A stretch of DNA of 64,000 nucleotides from NCBI GenBank assembly GCA_002197995.1, contig NGZR01000001.1, positions 15,023,501 through 15,087,500 of the forward strand. The letters run 5' to 3'. Under the pieces are notes generated by a model. It saw nothing but the letters and a program-made list of their open reading frames with translations. It did not search any database and was not told the DNA's origin. The stretch comes from Gaeumannomyces sp. JS-464 (Eukaryota > Ascomycota > Sordariomycetes > Magnaporthales > Magnaporthaceae). Positions 45,326 through 55,717 of this stretch are shown piece by piece. Made by a program: the position numbers and the translations under genes. How positions within the stretch are numbered: position 1 is the first letter of the stretch; the number at the start of each line of letters is the position of its first letter.

Positions 45326-48300
45326 ATTTAGGGCGTGATCGTGTGTTGCGGTCCGCCCTCCACAGTTCAACCTGAACAACTCTTGCGCCTCCGATAGGCC
45401 TTCTAAGGGTGGGCGGGTGGTGCCGACGGCAAGCGTATGCGGCAGGGCTGATAGTAAAGAGAGTCGAAAACCGAAGACGGAGCTGCAACAAGAGGGTGGT
45501 GTCCGGTTATTATGTATGGGTAGGTATTAGTCGAAAAGTGGCAGGGTGGCCGGGCGAAAGAAAAAAAAAAGAAGAAAAAGCTCCGTGACCAGTGATGCAA
45601 GCCCCCAAAGCTTATTGTTGCCACCGCTCACAAATTTTGCGTGTAGTCGAATCGTGGAGGCGTCAGGGACTGCGGCAATGACTGCAGCGGCGGCGGCGGC
45701 TCGAGGGAGGAAGAAGGGAAGTCAAGGCACTGCAGCCTCGGAGGGAGAAAGATGAGTATTTTGAAATGTACGGTAGCTGGGGATGCGTGGAGGGCAGTGC
45801 CGTGGGACTCTGCTGGCGGACCCGCATGCGAGGACGACTCGAGGGCTCTGGTGTCTTGGAGGGTGGGCAACAACAAGAATTACGGTGGCTCCCGTCGGCC
45901 CCTGAGACGGCCTATTATTGGGCGCTGGACTCGTGCGCCGGGGTGTCGATGGAGGGGTGTGCTGGTGGAAGGAGGGATGATGGGGGCTGCTGGGAACGAC
46001 TGTCATTGGGTTGTGGTTTTTGGGTGGACCCTGTTGATTGGGGCTCTCGGGTACGGCGGGCTACGGCACAGAAGGATTGGCTGTTTTGCCCTGTTTTGGA
46101 TGCCGCGATCAACGGCCTTGCTCCCCTTTTGCGGAAACCGGGAGGTGTGGGGGGAGGGCGTCTGGGACAGGACAGTGCGGCGGTGTGCTGCCAGGCGCTC
46201 GTTGGCGTTGTCCAACAGTGAGGGTCTGCGGGCGGCGGCCACGATGTGGTCTGGCGATTGATCGGCGCCTGTGTCCTGCGCACGTAGCCCAAGGTTTGGT
46301 ACGGGATCCCACGGCCTCTGAGCCGCGACAGACAAACCGACTCGGGTCGGCCAGAGGGAACAGACGGGTTCTCGTGTCGCGCAAAACGACAGTCGGCGCT
46401 GGAGGTCGGTGCTGCTCGGTGGACTGCCCCCTTTCCCGTGCGTCCTGAGAAAACAGGGCGAGCTGATTGGAGTGGGGAGCGACGAAGAATACAGGTTATT
46501 TTTTAGTGGTATTATCCTTCTTTCCTCCTCTTGTCAGGCGTGAGGGCGACTCCGTGACTCGCACGACTTGATTCGCGGGACCTTCCTCGCTGCCCGCCAA
46601 AGACGGGGAAAAAAAAAAAAGAAAAAAACCAGGGACCAACGAGCCTGCCGCCCGCTTGTCAGCTTCCATCGAGGCGGACCCCGAAATTTCAAGTCGACCC
46701 GCCCGGCCGACCCATTGAAAGCTGGCGGCGCTAACCTGCTTTTGACGATGCGTTCGGATGTGGCCGCCAGTGAGGTGCTGTGAAACCGACCTTCGGTGTG
46801 GAGGAAGCGGCACGTGCGTGGTACAAATTACATAGGTGGGGAGGTATGTGGGCAGGCGTGGCAGGCGGCAGGCAGGAAACAGCCCGTGCACACACTCGAG
46901 CAAGCAGCAAACATCATTCACGGCCTGCGCGGCTCTGCAGGTGCTCCCCAGCAAGATGAAGGAGGGCAAAACCGAAAACGGGGCGGGGGGGGGGGGGGGG
47001 GGGGGGGGGGGAGAGATCGCTGCCAGTGACGCCACAGTCGGGCTCTTTCATTGGGCTGGCCGCAGCAGGCCTGTGCCAGAGATCGGCAGCCTGCCGCCAA
47101 CCGAAGCCAAATGCGAGGGGACACGCAACACCATCTTGCACCTTTCTTCTTGTTTGCTCCGGCAAAGGAGGGGATTTTGAGGGACGCGAATCGCGAATTG
47201 CTGGGTTCTCGGGCATCGCAATCGGACTTCGTTGTTAGCCTCCAGCCACGACAACCACATTTGGGACCTGGGACCTGCATTCTGGGCAGCCTTTTCACCA
47301 CTTCAAGATTCTTCGACGACCCCCACAACTGTGCTTCTTCGTTAGATCCAATTCTTCTTTCCGCCTTGCCGGAATCCATCGTGGAAATGGCGGTCAATGG
47401 TGATCCTTATTTGCCCGGCTAATTGCCGCTGTGGCCTTGGCTCACAAAAAGCGAGCCAGAAGGACATGGAAGGGTGAAGGAAAAAGTACATCACGCAACG
47501 TCTTGCAAGCCAGAGGAAGCACACTGTGAGGTTTGCTTTTCGTCAGTGCAACAACCCATCCCGCTCCCCTTCAGAAAAATGGAGGCGAAGCCCGCCACAG
47601 CCCACGAAGTATGTACAGCCAGAGCCCAAGCCGCTACAAAACTGTACTTTGCGCTAGAATCAGCAGGCGCACAAGTCAAGTACCTCCTCCACAGCCGCCA
47701 GCCACCAGCCTGCACAACTGCGTCATTTTCCTTGTGCCTCTTTTCAGTTTTCCTTTTCTCTTCCATGCCCCTGCTCCTTGACCGTTTGCCCTCCTAGCCA
47801 CGATGACCTAAGAAAAAATGAGAGGCCGATCGACTTTCTCCCCACCAAACCAGCTCTCATTTAAATTTAGGTGAGCGCGCCAGCCTCCGTGCCCTTTGCT
47901 CCGTGGCTCCCTCCTGAGACGCCACGAACACTCCGTCGCCGTTTCCGAGCCTCGCCGCGCCCAAGGTCAGCTGTCTTTGATGTCATGATCGGCGATTTGT
48001 TGCTCGCGCTCGTTCGTCCAATTTCTATTTTACCACCTCCTGCCCCCTGGTTGCGCGTTGGGCGATCATCTCACCTCGCTCGACCTTTGCGTTCTCTGGC
48101 TCCCCACCTCCAAAGGGGCTCTCACCACATCATCTATCACACCATGCACACCTCAGGGGATTAAATCACCTCTGACCTGCCCCCCAAAACGGTATCTGTT
48201 TTGTCAGCTGTTGTTGGTGGCCGCGCATCGCGCCCACGTTGTTTGGCGTGTTACCTTCGACGTCATCGTTGCGCAACAAACCCAGGCGTTTGCTTCGGAC

Positions 48301-49269
48301 GCCTCGGCCTCGTCGCCGCCTCGTTGACTTCTTTGCTCACAGGCGAGCCAGGCTCCCGTAGGCTGTTCCTCACTGGGTTGCCAAGGAAGGCACTCTAGCG
48401 TGAACGACCAGACCAGGATTCCACCCTGTCTTTCCCTTTGCATTAGAAGAAAGCTTCTAGTTGTGATTTGCAAGCCTAGCAGGTAACGATTTTCCATGAC
48501 CGCAGGTCGGGACAATTTTCCCCTCACAGCAACCAAAGTCACATTCATGCCTCGGAAGTCCTCGTGCCCTCGTGCCCCTCTGAGAGCGCACATTGGTCTA
48601 CATTTCAGTCAGAGGTGATCATTTCCGGGGGAGGCCTTGGATCGCCGGTACTCTGCTTGGCTGCGGTCCGATAACTCGCCGATCTCTCGTTTTGCACCAT
48701 CACTGCCTGACGAAGCATATTCGTCGACTGCCGGGGCAAAATAACCGCCCTTCCCCCGTGCGCCGCCATTCTGCCATCGCCATTGGCGCATCACTGCCTT
48801 ATGTGCCTGCCTACCCCCAGCTTTGGCATCCTGCCGCCGGCGCCTCTCGCCTTTTTGGCCAGGGAGCCAGGGTGCTGTGCTCCAACACTTCTGTTAGGCG
48901 TTTCGCATTTTTTTCCCCGCTACTGTTGGCTGCCTGCGCCCATCACAACACACGTGAATGTTCTATTCGCCGCGGGGCATCACCAAGGCCGGGCCAAGCG
49001 GGTCTATCAAACCTACATACTGTATGTCTGCTGGTGTCCAACTGTGTTTGCCCCACCTTGCGCCTGAGGCTCTCAAGTCAACTCCCCCGCCGCACAGAGT
49101 GGGGGCATCAGGTGCCTTGCAGTGCCGCCACCCACTGGCCCAAGGATGTGTACATAGGTGGCATGGGTAAGTTCCGGCCCAGGGATAGGTCACTCTGACA
49201 ACAACAGGGTCCCTGGCGGATTGTCTGCCCTCCTTCAAAGGTTATTGAACGCTTTGGCCGGTGCAGATG
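45326..49269. other. Long intergenic region with G27 tract
   Basis: 3.9 kb upstream of the SCOC-like gene and next to the second transposon. It contains the G27 tract, many pyrimidine-rich stretches (47690-47780) and only chance frames. A non-coding transcript or long 5' leader is possible but nothing shows it. Confidence 0.45.
46985..47011. repeat. G27 homopolymer
   Basis: Twenty-seven consecutive G, intergenic. The proline-rich frames on the minus strand here are shadows of the tract. Confidence 0.9.
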
Positions 49270-49271
49270 TA

Positions 49272-49300
49272 CAGGGTCACAGGGATAATAAACGTTAAAT
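49272..49300 (+). repeat. Left terminal inverted repeat of second transposon
   Basis: 29 bp, exact reverse complement of 50900-50928, flanked outside by TA. Confidence 0.94.
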
Positions 49301-49406
49301 CGGTGGATCTAACAAGGGGGGTCAGCCAGGGTATAAGCCAGGGGGGTAAGGGTACACAGCCTGCCGCACAATTTGTAGTAGAAATCAATGTATTGCAACT
49401 GACCGT

Positions 49407-50792
49407 TTAATAATCAATATGATCACCTCCGTTAGCCTTCACCATCTGCAGCCTCCGTATCATAGAACGGGCCAATCTCTCCAAAAAATCAGCAGGCACG
49501 GCCTCCCAAGCAGCCTGGACCGCTGCCCTAAGCTGCAAAGGTGTTAATTTTTGCAAATCATAGTGGTTTTCCAGCCAATCTTTCATATACCTCCATAGGT
49601 TTTCAATGGGGTTAAGGTCTGGACTGTTGGGAGGCCAAAGGAACGTTATGATCTCAAGGTCCCTCAGCCACTCTTTGGTTATCCGTGACGAGTGTGCAGA
49701 AGCGTTGTCTTGTTGGAAATACAAACGCGGACACCCTTGGGCTTCCAGCCAGTCAAAAACCAAAGGAATTATACGTCTGCAGTACTCGGGGGCGTCAATA
49801 CTTGTCTGGTCAGGCCAGAAGTAGCTTGGCCCTTTAACCCGGCCTGCAAACGAGCCCCAAAACATGAACCCGTGGCCCTTTTGTTTTATTAGTGCAAAAG
49901 TAGCCGGATCCTCGCAGTCGTGCACTGTAATATATCGTTGGCCTTTTAAGGGTTGGTTGAAGTACCAGACCTCGTCGGACCAAAGGAAAGGGCCAAACCC
50001 GCCTTGTATCCAATGCTCCTCTGTTGGATATCTCTCCAAGGCCCAATTCGCAAAGTTAACCCGTAGTTGGCGCGTTTTGGGAGAAAGAGGGAGCTTAACA
50101 CCTTGTCGCACTCGTTTATAGTGCAGGGAAGCCATGAGAGAATGCATGGCAGTGGTGCCCCAATCCAGGAACCCAGGGACTAGATACCGGAGGTCAGCCC
50201 AGGGAATCTGGCGGTGGCGAGGGTCCTCGTGCAGGAACTCTTGCAGTGCACGTATTTGTTCCTCGGTGGCCTCTTTTCTAGGACCCGACTTGCCGGCCTT
50301 CCGCGGAGTAAGCGGTCCTTGACAGGCCCATTGAACCTGCCGGTAGGTAACTCCAAGGGCCCGGGCAATCTCTGCATACGGCCAACGCGCGTATTCGTGA
50401 AGGGTACGTATCTTTATTTTGGTATCGCGATCGAGCTCTTTGGCACGTTGCCTGGGAGGGGTTGAGGGAGGCCCAACGGGAGGGCGGGTGGGAGGCGTCG
50501 AGGGTCGCGGAGGGAGGGCCGGTCGCGGAGGGAGGGCCGGTCGCGGAGGCAGGTAGGGTACCCAGCGCGCGCGCGCGTCGGGAGTCGAACTTGGCGTCTG
50601 CCGGGCATGCAATTGAGAAGGCATTTGATTGAAGGTATCGCGGTGCAGATCGCCGGCGTTGGAGGGAGTTGATTGAAGGTATCGCGGTGCAGATTGCCGG
50701 CGTTGTTGAAGGGAATCGCGTGCGATTGAAGGTATCGCCGTGCAATTGGGCCGGGCCGGGGTCTCAAACGGTGGAATTCTATTGGGTTCCAC
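49407..50792 (-). CDS. Tc1/mariner transposase, DD34E, intact
   Basis: A 461-residue open frame. Residues 1-115 are low-complexity, with repeated RYLQS/DLHRDTFNQ units and a Pro-rich run (LPPRPALPPRPALPPRP). A helix-turn-helix follows (DTKIKIRTLHEYARWPYAEI, ALGVTYRQVQWA), then the DDE domain: LWSDEVWYFNQ (first Asp), LYFQQDNASAHSS (second Asp), SPDLNPIENLWRYMKDWL (Glu). There are exactly 34 residues between the second Asp and the Glu. All catalytic residues are present. The native start may be downstream of the repeated N-terminal part, which is unusual for Tc1 transposases (usually about 340 residues). Confidence 0.93.
   Translation of the reverse strand: MEPNRIPPFETPARPNCTAIPSIARDSLQQRRQSAPRYLQSTPSNAGDLHRDTFNQMPSQLHARQTPSSTPDARARWVPYLPPRPALPPRPALPPRPSTPPTRPPVGPPSTPPRQRAKELDRDTKIKIRTLHEYARWPYAEIARALGVTYRQVQWACQGPLTPRKAGKSGPRKEATEEQIRALQEFLHEDPRHRQIPWADLRYLVPGFLDWGTTAMHSLMASLHYKRVRQGVKLPLSPKTRQLRVNFANWALERYPTEEHWIQGGFGPFLWSDEVWYFNQPLKGQRYITVHDCEDPATFALIKQKGHGFMFWGSFAGRVKGPSYFWPDQTSIDAPEYCRRIIPLVFDWLEAQGCPRLYFQQDNASAHSSRITKEWLRDLEIITFLWPPNSPDLNPIENLWRYMKDWLENHYDLQKLTPLQLRAAVQAAWEAVPADFLERLARSMIRRLQMVKANGGDHIDY
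50503..50552. repeat. 18 bp tandem repeat inside the transposase gene
   Basis: About 2.7 copies of GGTCGCGGAGGGAGGGCC, coding (RPALPP)n on the minus strand in the N-terminal extension of the transposase. Confidence 0.85.
50627..50750. repeat. 44-52 bp minisatellite inside the transposase gene
   Basis: Three copies of a unit starting GATTGAAGGTATCGC at 50627, 50671 and 50723, read on the minus strand as repeated R/I-YLQS-type peptides. The spacing is not a multiple of three, so successive copies are read in different frames. Confidence 0.8.
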
Positions 50793-50899
50793 GGCGTTTA
50801 TGCGAATGGGCTCGTGGGTAGAGATACATTGATTTGATAGGTTTTTCTATGGGAAAAAATGTAGCTGAATACGTGGCCTAAATTAGGAAAGACCCACAA

Positions 50900-50928
50900 A
50901 TTTAACGTTTATTATCCCTGTGACCCTG
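50900..50928 (-). repeat. Right terminal inverted repeat of second transposon
   Basis: 29 bp, exact reverse complement of 49272-49300, flanked outside by TA. Confidence 0.94.
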
Positions 50929-50930
50929 TA

Positions 50931-52070
50931 TCTTCTGGTGCAGGGATGATTTTTTCTATTGAATTGACCCTGATTGGCGGGTTTTGACATGGGGGGCCCA
51001 GTCGGTGCATAGGGCGGGGTAGGGTCGGTACCTCGACGTGGGCCGTTATTTACGTATCTAACCTCAGTATGTACTGAGTATGTTCGCCGCTCCCTGCTGC
51101 TTCTTTCCTCTTCTTTCTTTCCATTCTCACCCGCCAGCATGCATCGTCACACAGGCTCGGAGGCCGGCCCCCGATCCCCGGTCTCGCGCAATCATGAATG
51201 GCCGGGAACCTTTTTCCGCGCCAAGGCTGGGCGCTCCTACGACCCCTCCCCAGTTTCGACACCTGCCTACACCGGGTTAGAGTGGCGGTGATGAATCACG
51301 GGCGCAGAAGGCCTGCCGCTGCCAAAATAACGCGGCACGCACACGCGCTGGGCCATCATGTTTCCTCCTTTACTTGTTTCTAATCCACTACCCTCCCTAA
51401 ATAAAAGCATGTAGTCCCAACCTTATCCTAACGTGAACTGCACGACCGGGACGCGAGGGGAAAATATCGAAAGAAAAAAAAAAGGTAGAAATAAAAAATA
51501 AAAAAAGATAGGATACACGAAAGGATACAGGCAATACATCCCCCGGTAGAAATTCCTGCACGCCGGCGACAGGTGCCAAGGCTTTAGCATGCCATCTATT
51601 TGCCAGCCCGTGACTTTACTGTCCTGATATGCCTCTCACGCGCACCACAGCATCATGATACCCAGTCTCGCCTCGCGTCTTCCTGGCCACCACGCCCAGA
51701 ATCCCATCACTACAACTGCCAACCATCCTTACTCAACGTCAGCCTAACGCACGGACTCGTATCTCTTGGTGCGGTCTGGATTTATCTCCCCGGGCGAAAA
51801 TTTTTGCGAGCTCCTTCTCTTGCACCACGATTTGGGACAGTCCAGGTCTAGGCTTCGAGAATCCCACCAACAGCCAGGGAAAAAAAATCTGGCTTCTCTT
51901 TTGACAGAACCGCCCATCCACCTCTCCATCGGCCGGGGCTTGCTAGGCTACCCAAGAGCCAGTCTTCAACTCGGTGACCTCCAAGCCCACTATTCTCAAC
52001 CGCCGCGACAATTCCTCTCAGCTACCATCAGCCATTGCCCCAGGCTCGTCGTCAGAGATGACCAGCCACA
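50931..52070. other. Intergenic
   Basis: 1.1 kb between the intact transposon and the gene of unknown function. It has A-rich stretches at 51470-51510 and pyrimidine-rich DNA ahead of 52071; no gene recognised. Confidence 0.5.
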
Positions 52071-53171
52071 ATGTCTAGGCGAGACGAGATGGCGCGCGCC
52101 TTGGCGCCCGTCCATCCTCCCGATCCCGGCCTTCTCACCACCGCCATCGAGGCCATCCGTGATCTGCCCGAAGCTCCGGGCAACAAGCAGGAACCCTGGG
52201 ACCAAAAGAGCGCCCAGGCTCTTGTGCGCAACTTGTTTGAGCTGGGTGATAGGGAGTCGGTTCGTCTCGCAATGAAGTTCATCCAGCATCTCAAGATACG
52301 GCGCCGAGCCGCGAAGAATGAGGTCCGGCGAATTCTCGAGGCTCTGGCTTTCTTCAAGAATATTTCGGCAGAGGTCCATCATCTGGAGCGTGGTCCAAGG
52401 CACACGGATTTCGACGGCTACGACTTCCATAAGGAAATCGGCCGGGCCCGCGAGCACCTCTCAACCGCTCCCCCACTTCCGCTCTACGGTGGTTTGCATC
52501 GGGGTGGCAAAAAGAGGCCGCATACTTGCGACCCGACCTTGCTATCCAACCGCCTGGCTATATCCCTTCGAAGAGAGTTTATGCTCAGTCCAGGCCTGGT
52601 CCCTGATCCCGAGGGCGGTAGCCAGTGCACAGGAACTCGGATGGCGTCACCATTTCTCTTCCAGGTTTTCTTCACAAAGGCGGGAGATCAGTCTCCGTCG
52701 CGAAGTAACGCCAACCAGCAAAAGCCACTTATCAAAGCCGAGCCGGGCCCCGACGGCCATGACAACAGCCTCCTACCGGGACAGCGCGCTGACGGCATCG
52801 TCGTCTTGGAGCTCGGCCATGTCGTCGTCTTGGACATCAAAGCAGAGAACGAGCCGCGAACCGACGCCCGACAGTTTCCAACAGGCGTGGGGCTGTTTGT
52901 GGACATGGATGGTAAGGGCCACAATTTATGGTTGCTTCGCACTACGCCATACATGTCCTCCACTATCGGTCAGCGAGAATTCGACGATGCGACGGGCCAG
53001 AAACTGAAGGAGCTCAGACTTGATGGCCTATTTAGGGCTATTTGTCTTACCAGGGATCTCTGGGATTGGACGAATGTGGGCGAATCAAAGCAGGAAAGCA
53101 TACTAAAGTCTGACGGTACTCATTTCGAGGTCGACGTACTTTTTCAGAGATTCTTTGTCAACACTTGGTAA
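52071..53171 (+). CDS. Unknown protein, possible PD-(D/E)XK-like core
   Basis: Single-exon frame of 366 residues, unbroken, starting MSRRDEMARALAPVHPP. I do not recognise the family. The N-third is helical (SAQALVRNLFELGDRESVRL, MKFIQHLKIRRRAAKNEVRR). The C-half has alternating short hydrophobic strands: ADGIVVLELGHVVVLDIKAE, with Asp near residue 241 and Asp255-x-Lys257, then NLWLLRTTPYMSS and LKELRLDGLFRAICLTRDLW. The D...DxK spacing between two hydrophobic strands resembles the PD-(D/E)XK nuclease core found in some fungal accessory proteins, but this rests on a short motif only. No signal peptide or membrane segment. Coding status is supported by length and composition. Confidence 0.6.
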   Translation: MSRRDEMARALAPVHPPDPGLLTTAIEAIRDLPEAPGNKQEPWDQKSAQALVRNLFELGDRESVRLAMKFIQHLKIRRRAAKNEVRRILEALAFFKNISAEVHHLERGPRHTDFDGYDFHKEIGRAREHLSTAPPLPLYGGLHRGGKKRPHTCDPTLLSNRLAISLRREFMLSPGLVPDPEGGSQCTGTRMASPFLFQVFFTKAGDQSPSRSNANQQKPLIKAEPGPDGHDNSLLPGQRADGIVVLELGHVVVLDIKAENEPRTDARQFPTGVGLFVDMDGKGHNLWLLRTTPYMSSTIGQREFDDATGQKLKELRLDGLFRAICLTRDLWDWTNVGESKQESILKSDGTHFEVDVLFQRFFVNTW

Positions 53172-53779
53172 ACTTCGGCCCTGCCTCATCTGCCATATCA
53201 GGCCTAGTCTGAGGGGCTATTACGGGCGTTGTTTCTCTCCTCAAAGGCTCGTTTTGCACGGATGGGACATTCTATGCATAAGAATAGGCATTTCTGTGTC
53301 TAGCCTTAGTCTAGGTACTTAAGGTAGGCACCTGCTCAGGTAGTTAGACATTCAAGCACACATCGAGCAGGTGGCTTCGAATTGAGGTAACTCGATTCCT
53401 GCTGATTTTTTTTTGTAGGAAACTCAGGGCGGCAACATATAGTTCCCTTTCCTTGGCATTGTTTGGTGAGAATGAGTGGAATCGTAAAGACCCAGGGTAT
53501 GAAGCAAAGCAAAGTGCAAAATCATCATTGAACGGGTTTTAGCTTGGAACTTTATAAGTTAGGTGATGAGAGTTATGAACGTGGTTGTACTTGCCTGGGT
53601 GATTGCAAAAGGGAAAAGAGAATAAATTGAGAGAAGAATAAAAAAAACGCAGAAAAAGAAAAAGAAAAAGAAAAAGAAAAAGAAAAAGAAAAAGAAAAAA
53701 GGAACTCGGAGGGAATCACGTTGGCAAGTACATCAACAAGCTTATACAGATAATATTATATTTATACCAGGGCGTGCGC
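53172..53779. other. Intergenic with microsatellite
   Basis: About 600 bp after the unknown gene, AT-richer than its surroundings. It contains an AGGTA-rich stretch at 53312-53345 and the microsatellite at 53651-53700. No gene seen. Confidence 0.5.
53651..53700. repeat. (GAAAAA)n microsatellite
   Basis: About eight tandem copies of GAAAAA in an A-rich stretch. Confidence 0.92.
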
Positions 53780-54173
53780 TCATCCATCGCCGTTGTCTGC
53801 TTTCGAGGCGAATGAAGGCCCGTTTGATCCACCACCCAATGCACGTTTTTGGCCTAGAAACCAGTCCGTTCCAAATCCTTTTCTGTCAGCAACTGTCCGC
53901 TGGTTGGTCGGCAGGCGTCGGTAAGGTGTCTGCTCGCCAACTCCCGTCTTGGCAAGCGCCAACGCCCAGCTCCATCCCTCCTTGCTCGGCTGCCCCGCCA
54001 TTGCGATCTCGGCCGCTAGCGTGGGGAATTTTTCTGCGCGCACCATTGGGTCGCCGTATTTTGCGCGGGTGCTGACTCTGAATGCGTGGAGCCAAACTTC
54101 ACAGTCTCCTCCTCCACGGCCTTCGTGACGGTTCTTTCCAGCACATTATCTGGAAGGGTGTTCTTAGGTGACA
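53780..54173 (-). CDS. Small hypothetical protein (uncertain)
   Basis: From ATG at 54173 the minus strand reads MSPKNTLPDNVLERTVTKAV then EEETVKFG, and a second frame continues plausibly with VWLHAFRVSTRAKYGDPMVR and AEKFPTLAAEIAMAGQ to a stop at 53780. Composition is coding-like in both pieces, and one indel near 54085-54100 would join them into about 130 residues. I recognise no family. The start is only 115 bp from the aminotransferase start, so the two would share a promoter. It may equally be a chance frame. Confidence 0.33.
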
Positions 54174-54288
54174 TTTTTGCTCCTAGGTCGTCTCGTCGAG
54201 TATCTTGCGAGTACTGTGTGTCTCTTGTACGGCCTCTTGTCCATCTCTCCAGGCGACTTCACAGCTGCCTCCGATCCCGGCATCCGCG

Positions 54289-55717
54289 ATGGCCTCCTTT
54301 CCTCCCCCGCCGGTCAACACCATTGACTGGTCCAACGTCGGCTTCCTGGTCCGAGAAGGTGGGTAGAGGTGCTCCTGTGGGTGGCGGCGCATATAAGACC
54401 ATGGAATACTACTCAAACACTTGCTAACATCGCGGTCGCCGCGCGCAGTCAATGGCCACATCGAATCCCACTACTCCAAGAAGACGGGCCAGTGGTCGCC
54501 CCTCCGCTGGGTGACCGACCCCTATATCCGCATCCATGGCATGGCGCCCGCCCTTAACTACGGGCAGCAGGCCTACGAGGGGCTCAAGGCCTTCCGCGCG
54601 CCCGGCGACAAGGCCATCCAGATCTTCCGCCCGGACCGCAACGCCGTGCGCATGCAGCACTCTGCCGAGTTCATCTCGATCCCGCCCGTGCCGACCGACC
54701 TGTTTCTTGAGGCGGTCAAGGCCGCCGTGTCGCTCAACGCCGAGTTCGTGCCGCCCCACGACACGGGCGCCGCCATGTACATCCGCCCCCAGATCTACGG
54801 CTCCTCGGCCCAGCTGGGCCTGAGCCCGCCCGAGGAGTACACGTTCGCCGTCTACGTGCTGCCCACGGGCGTCTACCATGGCACGCACCCGGTCAAGGCC
54901 CTGATCCTGGACGACTTTGACCGCGCGGCGCCCAACGGCACGGGAAGCGCAAAGGTGGGCGGCAACTACGCGCCCGTGCTGAGGTGGAGCGACAAGGCCA
55001 GGGCCGAGGGGTACGGCATCACCCTGCACCTCGACTCGGCCACGCACGAGGAGGTGGACGAGTTCTCGACCAGTGGCTTCATCGGCGCGCTCGACGGCGG
55101 GCAGGGCGGCGTCACCCTCGTGGTGCCCGACTCCAAGAACGTCATTGACAGTGTGACGAGCGAGAGCATCCAGCAGATCGGCAGGAGCTTCGGCTGGAGA
55201 GTCGAGAAGCGACAGGTTAGTAGTTTTAGAGCTGCATCAAAACGGGCCCGGCACAAACCCAATCTGCCCCTAATCGGAGAACTGGGCACGCGCTGGGGTT
55301 GGACCGAAGCGCACTGACAAGCATCGATCGTCGCAACCTCAGATAAAATACACAGAGCTGCCCAACTTCACCGAGGTCATGGCAGCGGGCACCGCCGCGG
55401 CGCTAGTGCCCATTCAGTCCATCACGCGGAGGATGGGCGAGTCGGACCCCAAGTCTCTCGCCGCACAGGTCAAGCAGCACCCGCGCCTCGAGGTTGGGGG
55501 CGAGGAGACGGTAACGTACATCCCCGCGTCGCAAGACGACGCCGGCCCGCTCTGCCTCAGGCTCCTGGCGCAGCTCAAGGGCATCCAGCTGGGCAAGGTC
55601 AAAGACGAGTTTGGCTGGTGCGCCGCGGTCAGCCAGGAGGATGGGGCCAGGGTCGAGGGCGCTGCAGACAGGGCGGCCAAGGGTAGCAACGGCCAGACTG
55701 TGGATCAGCTCGACTAG
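54289..55717 (+). CDS. Branched-chain amino acid aminotransferase (class IV, PLP)
   Basis: Three exons, 54289-54358, 54449-55215 and 55343-55717, give 403 residues in frame. The product transfers amino groups between leucine, isoleucine or valine and 2-oxoglutarate. Class IV features: YSKKTGQWSPLRWV, ALNYGQQAYEGLKAFR, FRPDRNAVRM, MYIRPQIYGSSAQLGL, the PLP lysine in GSAKVGGNYAP, then EVDEFSTSGFIG (EExSTSNxF-like) and, after intron 2, YTELPNFTEVMAAGTAAALV and PIQSITRR. Intron 1 has branch GCTAAC. There is no obvious mitochondrial presequence (MASFPPPPVNTIDWS), so a cytosolic form is likelier. Some fungal homologues sit in secondary-metabolite clusters, but no such neighbours are seen here. Confidence 0.94.

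Larger units (their letters stand above)
49272..50928 (-). mobile_element. Tc1/mariner DNA transposon, apparently intact
   Basis: A 1657 bp element with perfect 29 bp terminal inverted repeats (49272-49300 and 50900-50928, termini CAGGGTCACAGGG) and TA duplications at 49270-49271 and 50929-50930. One uninterrupted transposase gene fills most of it. TIR sequence and transposase differ from the element at 24.3 kb, so this is a separate family. Perfect TIRs and an open gene suggest recent arrival or continued activity. Confidence 0.95.

Noticed and set aside
46496..47035. Proline-rich 179-codon minus-strand frame
   Set aside because: Its poly-Pro is simply the G27 tract read backwards; no other coding signal.
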